Assembly (NCBI GenBank): GCA_022457155.1
Contig: JAJGOT010000089.1
Span: forward strand, 1,478,001 to 1,542,000
DNA from: Cladopsammia gracilis
Taxonomy: Eukaryota > Cnidaria > Anthozoa > Scleractinia > Dendrophylliidae
DNA length: 64,000 nucleotides
Direction: 5' to 3'
The stretch's first letter is position 1. Each line of letters opens with the position of its first letter. The position numbers and the translations under genes are program-made. The notes beneath the pieces were generated by a model. The model searched no databases, was not told the DNA's origin, and saw only the letters and a list, made by a program, of their open reading frames with translations. This document shows, piece by piece, positions 11,010 to 23,316 of the stretch.

Positions 11010-12181
11010 CTGAATCAAAAAGCAGTTTATAGTTAACCTATTGTGGTTGTACATACACGGTGGCGTTTTAAGGTATTTTCTGATTTCATGTTCCATGCAT
11101 TTTTTAAAACCTACAACTGTAGCCTCGCGAACCCGTGCGTTTTACTAATAAGAGTATTATTTGATCATTTTTGATAGCATGGTTTTTTCATTAATTAATA
11201 AAACGTCATCGACTTCGTCTGAAACCAACAAGTGAAGGAAAGGAAAGTCGAGGAAAAATGCATTAATCAGCACAGTTTGCAGAACAATACGCCAACGTAG
11301 TTTTTTCATCAGTAGAAATAGGCGTACATGTAAGTAAGGGAGAGCCAAGAAAGAGACTTGACGAGTCCAAAGAAAGTCTGTGTAAAGGCTAAAAATAAAA
11401 TAAAAATTATCAACAACCAAGATGAAGCACCTTATTGATCATTATCGGATTCAATTAACGCCAGCCTCCAATAAACGAACGACGCTTTCCGCTACTCGAG
11501 TAAACGTCTAACAATTATTTTTTTAAGGCGATCCGGTGATTATTAGCTCCCACAGTTCATTCAATTCCTTAAACCAGGTTTATTTAGTCATCAGCTATAA
11601 GACACGTTCGTTTTGACTAAATCTACGGTGAAGTGGAGTTGTTCTACTAAGCTAATTAAAAGTCATATCAAATCAGTTTTGGTTGTCGTTACGCTGTGGT
11701 ATTAACCTGAACAAAGAACATGTCCATTTATCAACATAAGGCCGGCGACAACATTTTGATCTAGTTTAAACTTTACGATGGTTTTTCTATTGAGTGTCGG
11801 AAGGAATTTCGCGGTTGTAGTCAGGGAGCATCTGTAATCCCGTGGGATTTTCTTGAAGATAACAAGCCACCTATCTAGAAGTGTCAAGGGGACCCTTAGG
11901 AACACAGAAATGTTGTCAGCAATTTTGCGACTTGCACCGGCAGCTGCTACAGTGGTTTTAAAATAGGCCCCGTACGGCTCAGCATGGAAACGAGGCTGAA
12001 ACTTAAATTGCTTATAACTATCGATAATTGCAACCAAATGTCACCAAAATTGCTCAGATTTATTATGGGATGATATCTAACATGGCAATAGTACTAGTCA
12101 TAATGATAGTTAACAAGGTCACCTGACCATGTTGACATGGAAGCGAGGCTCTAACATTAGATGGCCTATAATTATCGCTTA

Positions 12182-12427
12182 GGGACGGACCATTATTTTT
12201 TTGATGGGGGGTGTTGGAAAATTTTCACATGCAAACATATTTTTTATATGCGGCACCTGATGCAAACAATTTATTTTGTGTCTCCGTCCAACTACCATAC
12301 TTCCAGCAAACAATTTTTTTCTTTAGTGTTCGCTTGCATACAATTTATTTCAGTGTTTATAGCCTCTGCAAACAATTTATTTCAAAATTTTCCAACACCC
12401 CCCGTCAAAAAAATAATGGTCCGTCCC
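12182..12427. mobile_element. 246-bp MITE with TTA target duplication, nested in the Academ-like TIR
   Basis: Perfect-looking inverted ends GGGACGGACCATTATTTTT lie at both limits, flanked by TTA on each side (12179-12181 and 12428-12430). The opposite TIR of the host transposon, near 18550, preserves the uninterrupted sequence, which confirms the insertion and its duplication. The TWA-type target fits a PIF/Harbinger MITE. The interior repeats the motif CAAACAATTTATTT. Confidence 0.9.
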
Positions 12428-12674
12428 TTATTTGAACCAATTGTCACCAAACTTGCTCAGATTGGTTATGGGATGGTATCTGACATGTTAATAAACATTG
12501 AAGTAATGAATATCGCCACGTGACCTTTTTTACATGGAAGCGAGGCTCGAACAGAAAAATGTTTATATCCGGCATAATAATATGTAAACAAGTAACTGTA
12601 ATTTGCAACGGACCACCGTAATGAAATAGAAGCACCGGATCCTGTGGTAAAGGATCTAATCAGCTATAAAACAA

Positions 12675-12805
12675 TGAAACGATTTGATTAAAACTGAGCA
12701 AGGCTGATAAACGGTACGGAAACGACTATATTTGTAAAATATCCAAAAATATAGTCGTTTCCGTACCGTTTATCAGCCTTGCTCAGTTTTTATCAAATCG
12801 TTTCA
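12675..12805. repeat. Long hairpin, about 58-bp arms with a short loop
   Basis: The left arm from TGAAACGATTTGAT to GACTATATTT is mirrored by the right arm from AAATATAGTC to ATCAAATCGTTTCA, with about 13 bp between. The arms are nearly perfect. It lies inside a segment of about 230 bp that is missing from the matching arm at 18350-18400, so it arrived as an insertion into the Academ-like left TIR. A transcript would form a long stem. Confidence 0.85.
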
Positions 12806-13030
12806 TAATAATATGTACATTCTCTCAAAAATTACTGTCACTGTTTTCCAATGATACCTGCTTTGATACCTGCTTTGAATTCTGCTATAATAATTGAAAT
12901 TGACATAATTGGTGGTCAGCGGTTTTTTATTCGATAATTTTGGTCAGCGGTCTTTTTCATCATTTTAGCGATCCGCCATTTTGAATTGCCAGTCAGTGTA
13001 GTGAAGCTACTCACACTGTCATGATCTTTT

Positions 13031-16000
13031 ATGGCGAATTTATATGTTTCTGCTTCTCTAGACCCCAAAAAGACAAATCTAGAATTTGATTTGTGCATTA
13101 TTTGCCAGAAAGGAGAGAAGGAAAGTCTTGTTTGCAAACCTTCAATCGATTCCTACGGAAAAGATTTTGTCAAAGAATGGGCTAGTTATGGCAATAAACA
13201 GTACTCGGAGGCTTGGGTTAAGCTGCAGGATATTTCAGTGAAAGATCTTGAGGAAAAAGGTTCTTCATGGCATCGATCCTGCTACAAGGGTGTTGCCCAC
13301 ACAGTAATGATCAAGAGAGTGAAGGAGAGGTATGAAAGAGAGTTATCTGGCCCAAACGAATCCAGGCGTAAGTCTCGATCAGGAGCTGATAATATTACTC
13401 CAGAGCGTTCTGAGCTGACTCGGTCGCAAACTTCACCTTTAAACAAAACTAATTGCTTTTTTTGTGATGGTCAAGCAGGTTATAGGGAGATGCTATTTAA
13501 TGTTAGGACACTATCTGGCGGAGAATCACTGCGTAAAGCCATCACTTTGTCAGGTAACGAGAAGCTCGCCGTTAAGTTAAATACCGCCATTGCCTCCAAT
13601 GATGCGCATTCAATCGACATCAAGTACCACAAAAACTGTTGGTTGAACAGCGTGACCAATATTTTGCGTAAGCCAGCTTCCGCTTCTGGGGTCCCTGTTA
13701 GAATGGCCAGTGATGATAGCAGCCAAGATAGAATTCTTAACTTTAACTGATATTACTTTAAGTGATGGGAAGATTGTCCCGATTTCTCAGTTACAAGCTG
13801 CATACAAAGAAATTCTTAACGCAAACAACGTCGCCAATGAAACCATGAATCGTAAGGCATTGAAGCAACTACTCCAAAATGAAATTGACGACATCGAGTT
13901 TCACAGGCCGAAGCGAGTTAACGAATCGGAAAGGGTAAGCGCGAAGAAAGGAAGAGATAGAGCGATCCAAAAAACTGAAGATCAGGATGATATGAAAGAT
14001 GATGAGATGAAGACGTTATTTGATGCCGCTGCACTGATTAGAAAGTCTATCCTAAAGTGTAAGAAGTGGGTATTTACCGGCTCCCTTGATAACATCACTG
14101 ACGAAAATATACCCATGGAACTCTTCAGCTTTTTCAGGTGGGTAATACAGCGCCCATTTGACTTGCTTGCATAAGAGAAAAAGTCCAGTGAGGTACACAA
14201 GCGTGCAATGAGCCTTACTCAAAATAACGTGGCCATGTGTCTATCAGATCGCCAGGTGAAGCACAAGAAGTCAGAAACTACTAGGATGACAGCTGAGATG
14301 CCTCAACAACTGGCGATAGGACTTGCTGTCCATCAAGCTGTGCACAGCAAAGAGTTAATCAGCTTACTCCACGGGTTTGGGATGTCAGTAGATTACAACC
14401 GAGTGCTAAGAGTAGAATCCCAGATCGAATCAAATGTCCTTACACGAATGGAGCAGAATGATAGTGTCTATCTCCCTCCAGACATCGTAAAGGGACGGCA
14501 TGTGTTCTTTGCGATTGATAACGTCGACTTCGCCGAAGATACTCCCGATGGCAAGCGTACGTTCCATGGCACTGCAATGGCGATTTACCAACGCGCCGAT
14601 CCCCAAGACCAGGTGGTTCATGTTAATGTAGACCCAATTCTGCAAGGCCGTTCAATAAAAGATCTGCCAGATTCCATTACCAGCCTCGTGGAATGCCCTG
14701 CCCCGCCAATGAAGCCCAAAGGTCCTGTTAATGCCAAGTTCAGTCTTTCCGTGAAAGAACTTCCAATCCAGATAAGGATGCAAGATGCTGCGTGGCTTCT
14801 CGGGAGAAATGTGACAAGAATCCAAGCAGACAACTCCCAAGCTATCGAGACAACTGAGCAGCTAGATACTCAACCGAAGAAGATCACCAGCATCCCAGTC
14901 TGGTCTGCCTATAATTCGCTGGTCACTGACCCGATCCCCTCACCCGAGTAGGAACACCTCCTTTAGTTGCTGCGCCAGCCCATGAGTGGTCCACACTTTT
15001 GACTGTGCTCATGCAAGCACAAGATATTAATGTGAAAGTGGTCGGCCCAACAAGGAAGACAGTGATCTCGCTGGATTTAGGGCTATACCAGCCTGCAAAG
15101 AAACTCCAAATGGCACGTCGTGATCTGAAGCACCTCATTCTTCGACCTGGAGAGCTCCACATTGTGATGGCTGAACTACGTGCAATAGGCGCCTACATCG
15201 ACAACAGCGGAATCGATACATGCTGGATCGAGTCAGAGCTGTATGGCCCTTCGACTGTCAAACAGATCCTCGGCGTCAATCATGTGAAGAGAGCGCAGAC
15301 AGCTCACATGATCACTCTACAAGCGCTGTTCCTGATGTACCATGAGGCCGTTATGGAAGAAGACCCAAATTCGCACCGAAGCCTCGAAGAGTCCGTTACA
15401 CAGTTGAGCGATGCCTGTGCTAGTGGCGCCAAGGAGACAGTGAAAGAGGCGCATAACAGGCTGGTTTCTACCATAGAGTCACAGAAGATTATAGAGAAGA
15501 TGGATGTGTTTGATAAAGAAAAGGAGAAGAGTCCGTTGTTTAAAGTCGTTAGACAGTACATGAGAATGGTAATGGAAATGATGACATTCATTCGAGCCGT
15601 TCGAACTGGCGACTGGGCACTTCACCTAGAAGCTCTTGATGTATTTACCAAGTACTTCTTCGCACATGACATACTGAACTGTGCTCGGATGATTCCTGTC
15701 TATTTGGCTGAGATGCATATGCTGGAAGAGTCCGATCCAGAGATCTATGAGGAATTTCAGCGAGGAAACTGGGTTGTTAATAAAAACCCATGTGTATCAT
15801 TCTGTTCACTCGGCGCAGATAATGCACTTGAGCATGTAAATCGCTCGATGAAGGTCTCAGGAGGGCTGATCGGCATTACGCTAAACCCAAACGCTCGCTC
15901 GAAGTACTTCCTGATCGCACCAGAGCTGGCACGACTGGCAGAGAAGACAAAAGAGATGTCTGGTATGTCAGCTTGTAAGACGGAGAAGCACCATCATAGC

Positions 16001-18191
16001 CTAAGCACTGCTGTACGGGAGCGTCAAGAGAAGAACATCGAGCAGCTGGCTACAAGCTTCAGGAACTTCACAAATCCTTTCCTTGATGAGAGCAGTGACC
16101 TCTTTAACATCGCGACAAAGGTTGTAATGCCCGACAAGGTGAAAGAAGACCTCTGTCAACAAAGCGCTGTAGGGACCCAGCTGCTGAGCCGCTTCGTAGA
16201 AGAAAGGGTTACGACAGGCACATATAGCATCTGGTATCCTATGAAGAAGCGAAAGCTTAACACGTGGAAGAGTGCTACGAAGGTAATCAGAGTGAAAGCC
16301 AACGATAAAATCATTGAGCTAAAGGAAGATCGCTCCTTGTTCGCGCGCATGTCCTTGGTGGCAAAATCTCGCCCGGAGATCGACATCAAAGAAGCTGTTG
16401 GTGAATTCGAGTTTAACGTGGTACCAAAGTCGATGTTTGCTCCAGATGGCTCTATGCTTCACTGTTCCTGCAAGAGCGACTTAATGGCTATTCTAGAGAG
16501 GTTAGGTGGCACACGTACGGGTTCTAACACGGAAGAGCATGAGATCCCTCCAGAAAGAACGGCTACTCGGATGAAAGTATCTATTGTCGACGGAATGGCA
16601 GAGGTGCAAGCGCTAGACAAACTGTCTTGGGTCAAGAATTGTTTGCAACTTTCGGAACACTTCTCAACACGCATCTTTGCTAAGTACGATGACAGTGACG
16701 AAGTGCGACTAATATTTGACAGGTAAGTTTTATCATCATTCATTATCTATCACTCTACTGGCGACGGTACATTAGAAAGAAATGCGTTAGTAAATGAGGA
16801 GAGATAACGATATGAATTGTAAATTTTAGATACGATGTGCCACTATGGACAAGAGCGTCAAGACAGGGCAAACAAGCGCCAATCTACTACAAGATCACTG
16901 ATGCAACCCTCATCGCGAAAACTCCCATGAAGAGACTTATATCCCATGTAAAGACAAAGTCGGAACTGACTCAGTATCTAGCCAGGAAGGTCTTAGAGAA
17001 GGGACAGGAGAGCGGAAACAATGTGGTAGTGGCATGGGGCACTCGCTGTCACTCACAGAGATATGGCCACTCACAGAGATATGGCCCATCTCGAGAGCAG
17101 TCACGAAGAGGCAGACACCAAGCTGTTGTTGCACACTGTCGACGCGACTTCCTCCGGAGCCACCTGTATCGAGATGGTCTCACCCGACACTGACGTCTTT
17201 GTGTTGTCCCTTCGACGATACTCGCAGCTATGTGAGGACACATCATTTGTCACCGGCAAAGGAGAGCGTTATCGAAAGATCAAGCTTGGCCCAATCGTGC
17301 GTGCTCTTGGGCCTGCTAAAACTGCAGCACTTCCTGGATTCCATGCATGGAGTGGAGCAGATATCACCGGGAGCTTTGCAGGTAAACGAATGATTTCGGT
17401 TATCTGGATAAGTAGAATCTTTAGAAAGGCAAGGTAACGTTCTCATTGTTATGATGTTTCGGGTAAAGCAAAGATGTTATGCTGGAAAGCTTTCATTAAC
17501 TCTGATCAAGACAGCATCACTGCACTCGCAGACCTGGAAACCACTGTTCAGCCGAATGGAAGTACCTGTGATGGGATCGAAAAGCTAGTTTGCAAGCTGT
17601 ACCAGCCAAATACACACATCACCAAGGTAAAGGAACTGAGATGGCTCCTGTTTCGCAAGAAGCAAGCTGAATCGGAGAGACTGCCGCCCACCCTAGCCGC
17701 ACTGAAGGAAGCTATCAAGAGAGCACATCACCAGTGTATGGTATGGAACAACGACATCGTGCCAAATCCAGAACTGCCATCGCCATCGAATTACGGATGG
17801 AAATTGGAAAAAGCAACATATCAATGTAATACATGTTTATCTGAAATTATCCACCCCCATGGCCAAGAATAATTCGCAAAAACTTAATGTATACGGCATG
17901 TATCTGCTTTCATTCACAGATGAATGGTTTCCAATAATGACACCATTACAGCCAGCGCCAGATGCCGTGCTCCATCTAGTCAAGTGTGGTTGTTCAAAGG
18001 AGAGCTGCTCAACGAACCGATGCCAATGTCGCAAGGCCGGACTCCCATGCACTGATCTCTGCAGTTGTATGGACATTGAAGAAGACGAGTCCTGCAATAA
18101 TGCCATTGAGGAGGAAGAGGAGATGGGCAGCGAGTCCAGTGACAACGAGGAGGAAGTGGATGTTGATGATGACGATGAAGATGACTCGTAA
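13031..18191 (+). pseudogene. Broken Academ-like transposase gene (zinc fingers, XPG/PIN-like nuclease, CXC)
   Basis: Coding sequence runs over most of this interval in several frames. The N-terminal part has two cysteine clusters: CIICQKGEKESLVC followed by SWHRSCYKG, and CFFCDG followed by YHKNCW. The centre (14999-16722) is an intact 575-codon stretch ending at a good AG/GTAAGT donor, whose partner acceptor at 16829 restores FDRYDVP. Next comes the nuclease signature HEEADTKLLLH with SPDTDVFVL, then ALPGFHAWSGADITGSF. The C-terminus has a CXC region (CGCSKESCSTNRCQCRKAG) and an acidic tail. Damage includes a frameshift near 13710, an in-frame TAA at 14172, a frameshift near 14946 and a 17-bp tandem duplication at 17055-17088 that shifts frame inside the nuclease region. 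The gene is therefore a non-functional copy. Confidence 0.8.
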
Positions 18192-18936
18192 AAATCAAAG
18201 CTTCGGTCATCTTTTTATACCGTTTAAGTTAAAAAGGACAAATATAGAAATTTCTGAAATGAGTATTTGCAGAAAGCCTTAGGTATTTATTTAACAGCTT
18301 TGTTTCCATGCCATAAATGATGATATAAATGGCCATGTCAACATTCAAAGCAGGTGCCGTTGGGGAACAAGTGATAGCAATGTTTGAAAGAATGTACATA
18401 TTATGCCGGATATAAACATTTTTCTGTTCGAGCCTCGCTTCCATGTCAAAAAGGTCACGTGACGATATTCATTACTTTAATGTTTATTAACATGTCAGAT
18501 ACCATCTCATAACTAATCTGAGCAAGTGTGGTGACAATTGGTTCAAATAAGCGATAATTATAGCCCATCTAATGTTAGAGCCTCGCTTCCCTGTCAACAT
18601 GGTCACGTGACCTTGTTAACTATCATTATGAGTATTGTCATGTTAGATATCATCCCATAATAAATCTGAGCAATTTTGGTGACATTTGGTTGCAATTATC
18701 GATAGTTATGAGCAATTTAAGTTTCAGCCTCGTTTCCATGCTGAGCCGTACGGGGCCTATTTTAAAACCACCGTAGCAGCTGCCGGTGCAAGTCGCAAAA
18801 TTGCCGACAACATTTTCTGTGTTCCTAAGGGTCCCCTTGACACGTCTAGATAGGTGGCTTGTTATCTTCAAGAAAATCCCATGGGACTTTAAATCGCGAC
18901 TTATGCTCCCTGACTATTGCTTTGTTTTTGCATTGC

Positions 18937-19525
18937 TACCGTGTAGGAGTTTAATTTTTCGGGAGTTAATTTTTGCGGATTTTGCGGATTTCCTTTTTTT
19001 TTTCGATCCGCCAAAAAAAAAAAAAAACTCCCGCAGAAAAAACCTCCCGCAAAATTTTCCTCCGAAGAAATATACTCCCGCAGAAAAATTAGCAAATCTT
19101 GTTTTAACAGTGAACATAGTGCTCTCATAACTCCGAGGCGACCGGCGCAACAGTCATCTGTATTCCCGATTCAACTCTAGACACGTCCTCAAAAGAACCA
19201 GAGACGGTTAGTATAATCGACTAATACGTTTTTACAAGAACGTACAATAATTCACTTCGGTTTTCTCGTTGTTTATGTTTATGTTGGCGCTAGAACAGCA
19301 ACCACAACCATGGGAACTATAGAAACCTCCGGTCAGGAAGTAAAATTACAATTCAATGCCGATACTGCCTTGAATTTTATTGATACCTGACCAGAAATCG
19401 GCAAACATTTTCTCCCAGCAGAAGTTTTAGCTGTCTCGATCCGCAAAAATTTCCTCCCGCAAAACAAATTCAGTCGGCAATCCGCAAAATTTTCCTCCCG
19501 CAAAAATTTCCTCGTATAAACGGTA
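18937..19525. mobile_element. Probable MITE with degenerate TCCTCCCGCAAAA-type repeats
   Basis: The ends TACCGTGTAGGAG and the reverse complement of TACCGTTTATACGAGG form an imperfect inverted pair, with TGC adjacent to both. Subterminal motifs of the form CCGCAAAAATTTCCTCCCGCA recur several times at both ends. There is a poly(A) interruption at 19012-19027. No coding potential. The boundaries are less certain than for the other elements. Confidence 0.5.
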
Positions 19526-20125
19526 TGCTTTGTGATTGGTTAAAAAAATCTTGCGCCACTTTCTCAACCACTCAGAAGCAAAGCCAAAAGCAATTGTAAT
19601 TGCTACAATAGCTTGCACACGTTTTCCAGCGCTAATGGCGCCGGTTACATGTATTAGGCTTGAGATCTGATTGGTTCATTGGCTTGTCTGTATCTGTTGT
19701 GATTAGCCTTAGCATGATTACTTTGGTTTTGGTTTTACGACACTCGAGAGAAAACCGCTCTTTGTGAATGCTTTTTCTTTGTTCTTACAGGATACTAACC
19801 TGCTTGGTTGGCGATTCAATATTTTTGGGCTCATCCTGACTTTTGGTATCCATCTGTCTGTCTCTGTTTTTCAATCTCTTTACCTTCATCCTGATTCTCC
19901 CCAGCCACGAAAACTGTCAGTGCAGAAAAAAGGGTCGATTGTGACATGTTCATTCTTTGTTCAAATGTGTAGCAAACAGTAATTGGACATCGGCTAAGAT
20001 ATTAAGACTTCACTCTCAGGGGTTTTTAAAATACCCATTCCTGAATCCGTTAACGTTAAACGTTTTGTAACAATCTGTCATTTTTTATATAAATGTATAA
20101 GCTTGGTATCGAAATGGCTACCAAC

Positions 20126-20514
20126 CTGACTTTTCTTAGAACGTATCTCCTTTGATTTATTTTGAAGTTTTGAATCCATATGTGTTTCTTTTATTTCTTG
20201 AAGTTCTCCAGCCACCATCCTTGCAAGGTCGTTCACAAAGTAGGATACATCTAACTGTTCATCAGCGCGTTGCCAATTGTTGACCTGATCAACGTCAACG
20301 TCAAATTTTGATGGGTCAACTTCAATTCCGTCAGTGCTCTGCTCTTTAGGGTCAAATGGCAGACCTATCAAAGACTTCTTCAAACTTGTCTTGCCCGCTC
20401 GATCTTGACCTATTAGCATGATTCGAGCACGGTACACCTTCACTTTTCCAGTCTTCAAAGCATTCTCATAGGCAAGCTTTGCTCTTGGTCCTCGTGCTTC
20501 AATCTCACTTGGAA
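20126..20514 (-). CDS. Roc GTPase, N-terminal exon (P-loop and switch I)
   Basis: A 130-residue exon. It contains a lead-in helix ARGPRAKLAYENAL, the strand VYRARIMLIG, the P-loop GQDRAGKTSL (GxxxxGKT) and a switch I region with the invariant threonine in STDGIEVDPSKF. Acceptor TTTTCACTAG ends at 20515 in phase 1, and the donor is AGTCAG/GTTGGT in phase 0. Joining to 11009 places G1 and G2 ahead of G3 in the correct order. The 9.1-kb intron that splits the GTPase fold carries the Academ-like transposon. Nothing in the exon looks damaged. Confidence 0.92.
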
Positions 20515-21172
20515 CTAGTGAAAACATGAAAACAGTTTTAAATATCTAGAGGGCTTTTTATTGTTTCTGTTTTTTTTTTGGCTGTTATAAAAATATATTT
20601 TTTCACCTGAAAAAGAAATATAAAAGGTTTAAGAAATATATAAAAATAAAATACCTAATTCTTGGAGGATGACTGGAAACCTGCCTTTTCACAGTGTTTT
20701 CAGATATTTTTTGTTGTTATTTTCATTTCGCTGCGATATTAAACTTTCTCGTATCAGCGTATTCGTGAACAAAATCCCTGATAGAAGAAGTTTGTGCAGC
20801 CACTTAAGGTGGCTCGACTGGATTTTTGGGGGGCGACATCCCCTAAGTTTGAGCATTAACTACGACGCCATTAACTGCTATGGACAAATGGTCACCAGAG
20901 CTGTAATAGATAAAAATAAAAATTTGTTAAGACCAGTGTGAAATTAACATCGGAGTTGCCATAGCAACGTCATGACGCCATGACATTTTCTTTTTCCGTC
21001 GTATTTCTCGGCACCAAGAGGTTTTTTTCGGCAATCTCTTAAGGGAGCTTGTACCTCCCATAGCAGCCTCAAATATGGCAAAGATTGAACAAACTCTATA
21101 AGAGCATTTTAGAAATGTTTGGGGATGAAGTTTTCGGGATTATAAAGTAAAAAGACACAGCGAAAAACATAA

Positions 21173-22587
21173 CATAGGCGTACGGGCAATGTTTTGCCAG
21201 GGAGGGCGGTGAAAAATTTGCCCAAAAAATTCTCGCAAGTTGCCCAAATTTTTATGAAACATGTACAGTCGCAAAGAAACAAGGGTCGTACGATGCACTA
21301 ACATAGGCCTACATACGAAGTAAAAATATTCTTACATATGAATTTATCATATGAGCTCATAAAACACGTTGAAAGAAATAGCTGTCTCTGCCATTTAGAC
21401 GGCCGAAAATATCAATGATACGATTCATGTCATTGTTGACTACAGAGTTGGCATATGCCCTTTCAATGTTAATAAGTGTAATGTTACTGACATAAGTTTT
21501 CAATCTGCGCAACGCACTGTATGATCGTTCTGCAAAACACGATGTAGCAGGTGTCACTGCAAGGATATGTACCACATTAGAAAACTCTGTAAACGTATCA
21601 AATAGATCATTCTCGTGCATCGTCTCAGCATTTCTGAAACAGTCATGTAGCCTAATCCGTGCACACGACAAAAACCTGTGTACATTTTCTGCTCGGCTTC
21701 TAGAGTCTTATTCCAGAGTATACCTGCCAAGTCTCACGCCTTAGACGTGAGTCCCACGCCTGCGAGCACAAAACTCCGATCTCACGCCAACTCACGCCTT
21801 TTGAGCAATTTCTGAAGCCTAACTTACAGATTTGAGCTATCAGCCTAAACTGATCGCATGATCCAATTCACAGTATAGTTACGTTTATGAAAATTTGACA
21901 CTTTTTTGTAGGCTTTTATCGTTCTGAACATTACGATTACAAATGGATGTTATTAAACGGAGGTCTGAGGTCCATGGAAACTTCCGAATTCTTCGGAACA
22001 TCTTCGGACATATTCGGTATAAATCGGGTTGTCTTCGGATTTGGTCGGGTCGCCATCGGAAATCAGCAACGCGGGAGAAGCTTTCTTTATAAGGTCAGTT
22101 TCACTGTGACAGATATTTCCTAAAACACAGAGTATTTCCTGGTCATTTCCGCTAAACCTGAGCTCAAGCTCGGACAGCACCTTGTCGATGGATGTATAGT
22201 TAGTGTTAATACGGTGGTGCGATTCCGGTGTCATCTGCGTTTGTCTTTGCGCATGTTCACCTACTAGGGCTTAATTCACGACTGGAAATACCTCCCACCA
22301 GCTAGTACAGTGCAGACAGTGCCCAACAACCAAAAAATTACAAATATGATCCCCTTCACTAATAACCAGAAACTAATCACGTGCTAGGCAACCACTGTCT
22401 CGTATGAATTTAACTGGCTTTACCACGCTGACTTCAGGTTAAAATAGAAAATAGCTATCTCTTCGAAAAAAAACATGGAAACTACTTTAAAAACTGGCTT
22501 TGCTCAAATTTCTCCTGCATGCTGCCCAAAAAATCGGAGTTGCCCAAAATTGCTCCCCCCCCCCCCCCCCCGACCCGTACGCCTATG
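21173..22587 (-). mobile_element. hAT-type transposon remnant
   Basis: Inverted ends CATAGGCGTACGGGC and GACCCGTACGCCTATG bound a 1.4-kb segment. Two minus-strand frames inside read as hAT transposase. At 21953-22234 is a segment with LSELELRFSGNDQEILCVLGN, and at 21357-21671 is the C-terminal dimerisation region with VTPATSCFAERSYSALRRLK. Most of the transposase is missing and a poly(C) tract lies near the right end. The paralogous sequence at 23290-23316 shows the uninterrupted site (AAAACATGCTATCGACATAA), but a clean 8-bp duplication is not visible. Confidence 0.75.
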
Positions 22588-22990
22588 CTATCGACATAAT
22601 TGGCTAATATCTAAAGAAAACAATGCGCTTTGGGGATGTAGTTTCATCTCACAGTAGTTTGTTTCCTTTTCAAATCGTGTGTAGAAAAGAATGGGGATTG
22701 CTTTTGGCCGATTGCGAGAAAGAAGGATTTGACTGGTGTGCGTTCAGCTGCTCTTGTTGCCATTTTTTATGTTATTTTGTCTACGCCTACAAATGTGATG
22801 ATAATTTGGAAACCGCTTGATAATTTTTTTTTAAACTTTGATAATCTCGAGATTAGTCATCAATTTATATGGCTTGCTAGTTTCAAGGACATTGAAATTA
22901 TGTAAGGTAACAAAATAGGGCCTCCAATGTAACAATTTTTCCCGCAGATTTTGTGTTTACAAGTGAGTGTCTTCATTATTCAAGGGTATT
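22588..22990. repeat. Dispersed repeat, related copy at 33396-33790
   Basis: About 400 bp here and at 33396-33790 are clearly homologous direct copies, sharing for example ATCTAAAGAAAAC, GGTGTGCGTTCAG, CTCGAGATTAGTCATCAA and TAGGGCCTCCAATGTA. A second pair, 21038-21145 and 23174-23290, shares GGGAGCTTGTACCTCCCATAG. No coding capacity was found. These appear to be old repeats into which the hAT and LTR elements later inserted. Confidence 0.7.
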
Positions 22991-23118
22991 GTTTTCAAGT
23001 TTCATATGCACGTGCACAACTTTAGCAAAAAAACGCATTTGCATCGAACAGAACGCTCGATTTAATTCCGAAGAATATTCCGAAAACATGCTAATAATTG
23101 GCTTGAGAATTGCTATAC

Positions 23119-23161
<43 letters not shown>

Positions 23162-23316
23162 TCGAGTAATCGCTTAAGGGAGCTTGTACCTCCCATAGCC
23201 GCCTCGATTATGGCAAAGATTGAACAAATTCTATAAGAGCGTTTTAGAAATTTTTGTGGATGAAGTTTTAGGGTTGTAAATACAGTGAAAAACATGCTAT
23301 CGACATAATTGGCTTA

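Larger units (their letters stand above)
11818..18916 (+). mobile_element. Academ-like DNA transposon, 7.1 kb, long terminal inverted repeats
   Basis: The sequence from 11818 inward is the reverse complement of the sequence from 18916 inward for about 580 bp, ignoring two later insertions in the left arm. The ends read TAGTCAGGGAGC and GCTCCCTGACTA. TTG flanks both ends (11815-11817 and 18917-18919), a 3-bp target duplication. Between the arms lies a multi-exon gene (13031-18191) with N-terminal zinc-binding cysteine clusters, an XPG/PIN-like nuclease signature and a C-terminal CXC region. Long TIRs, a 3-bp duplication and an XPG-like domain match what is described for the Academ superfamily, but this is a tentative family assignment. 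The element lies antisense in the intron that separates the two Roc exons. Confidence 0.75.
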
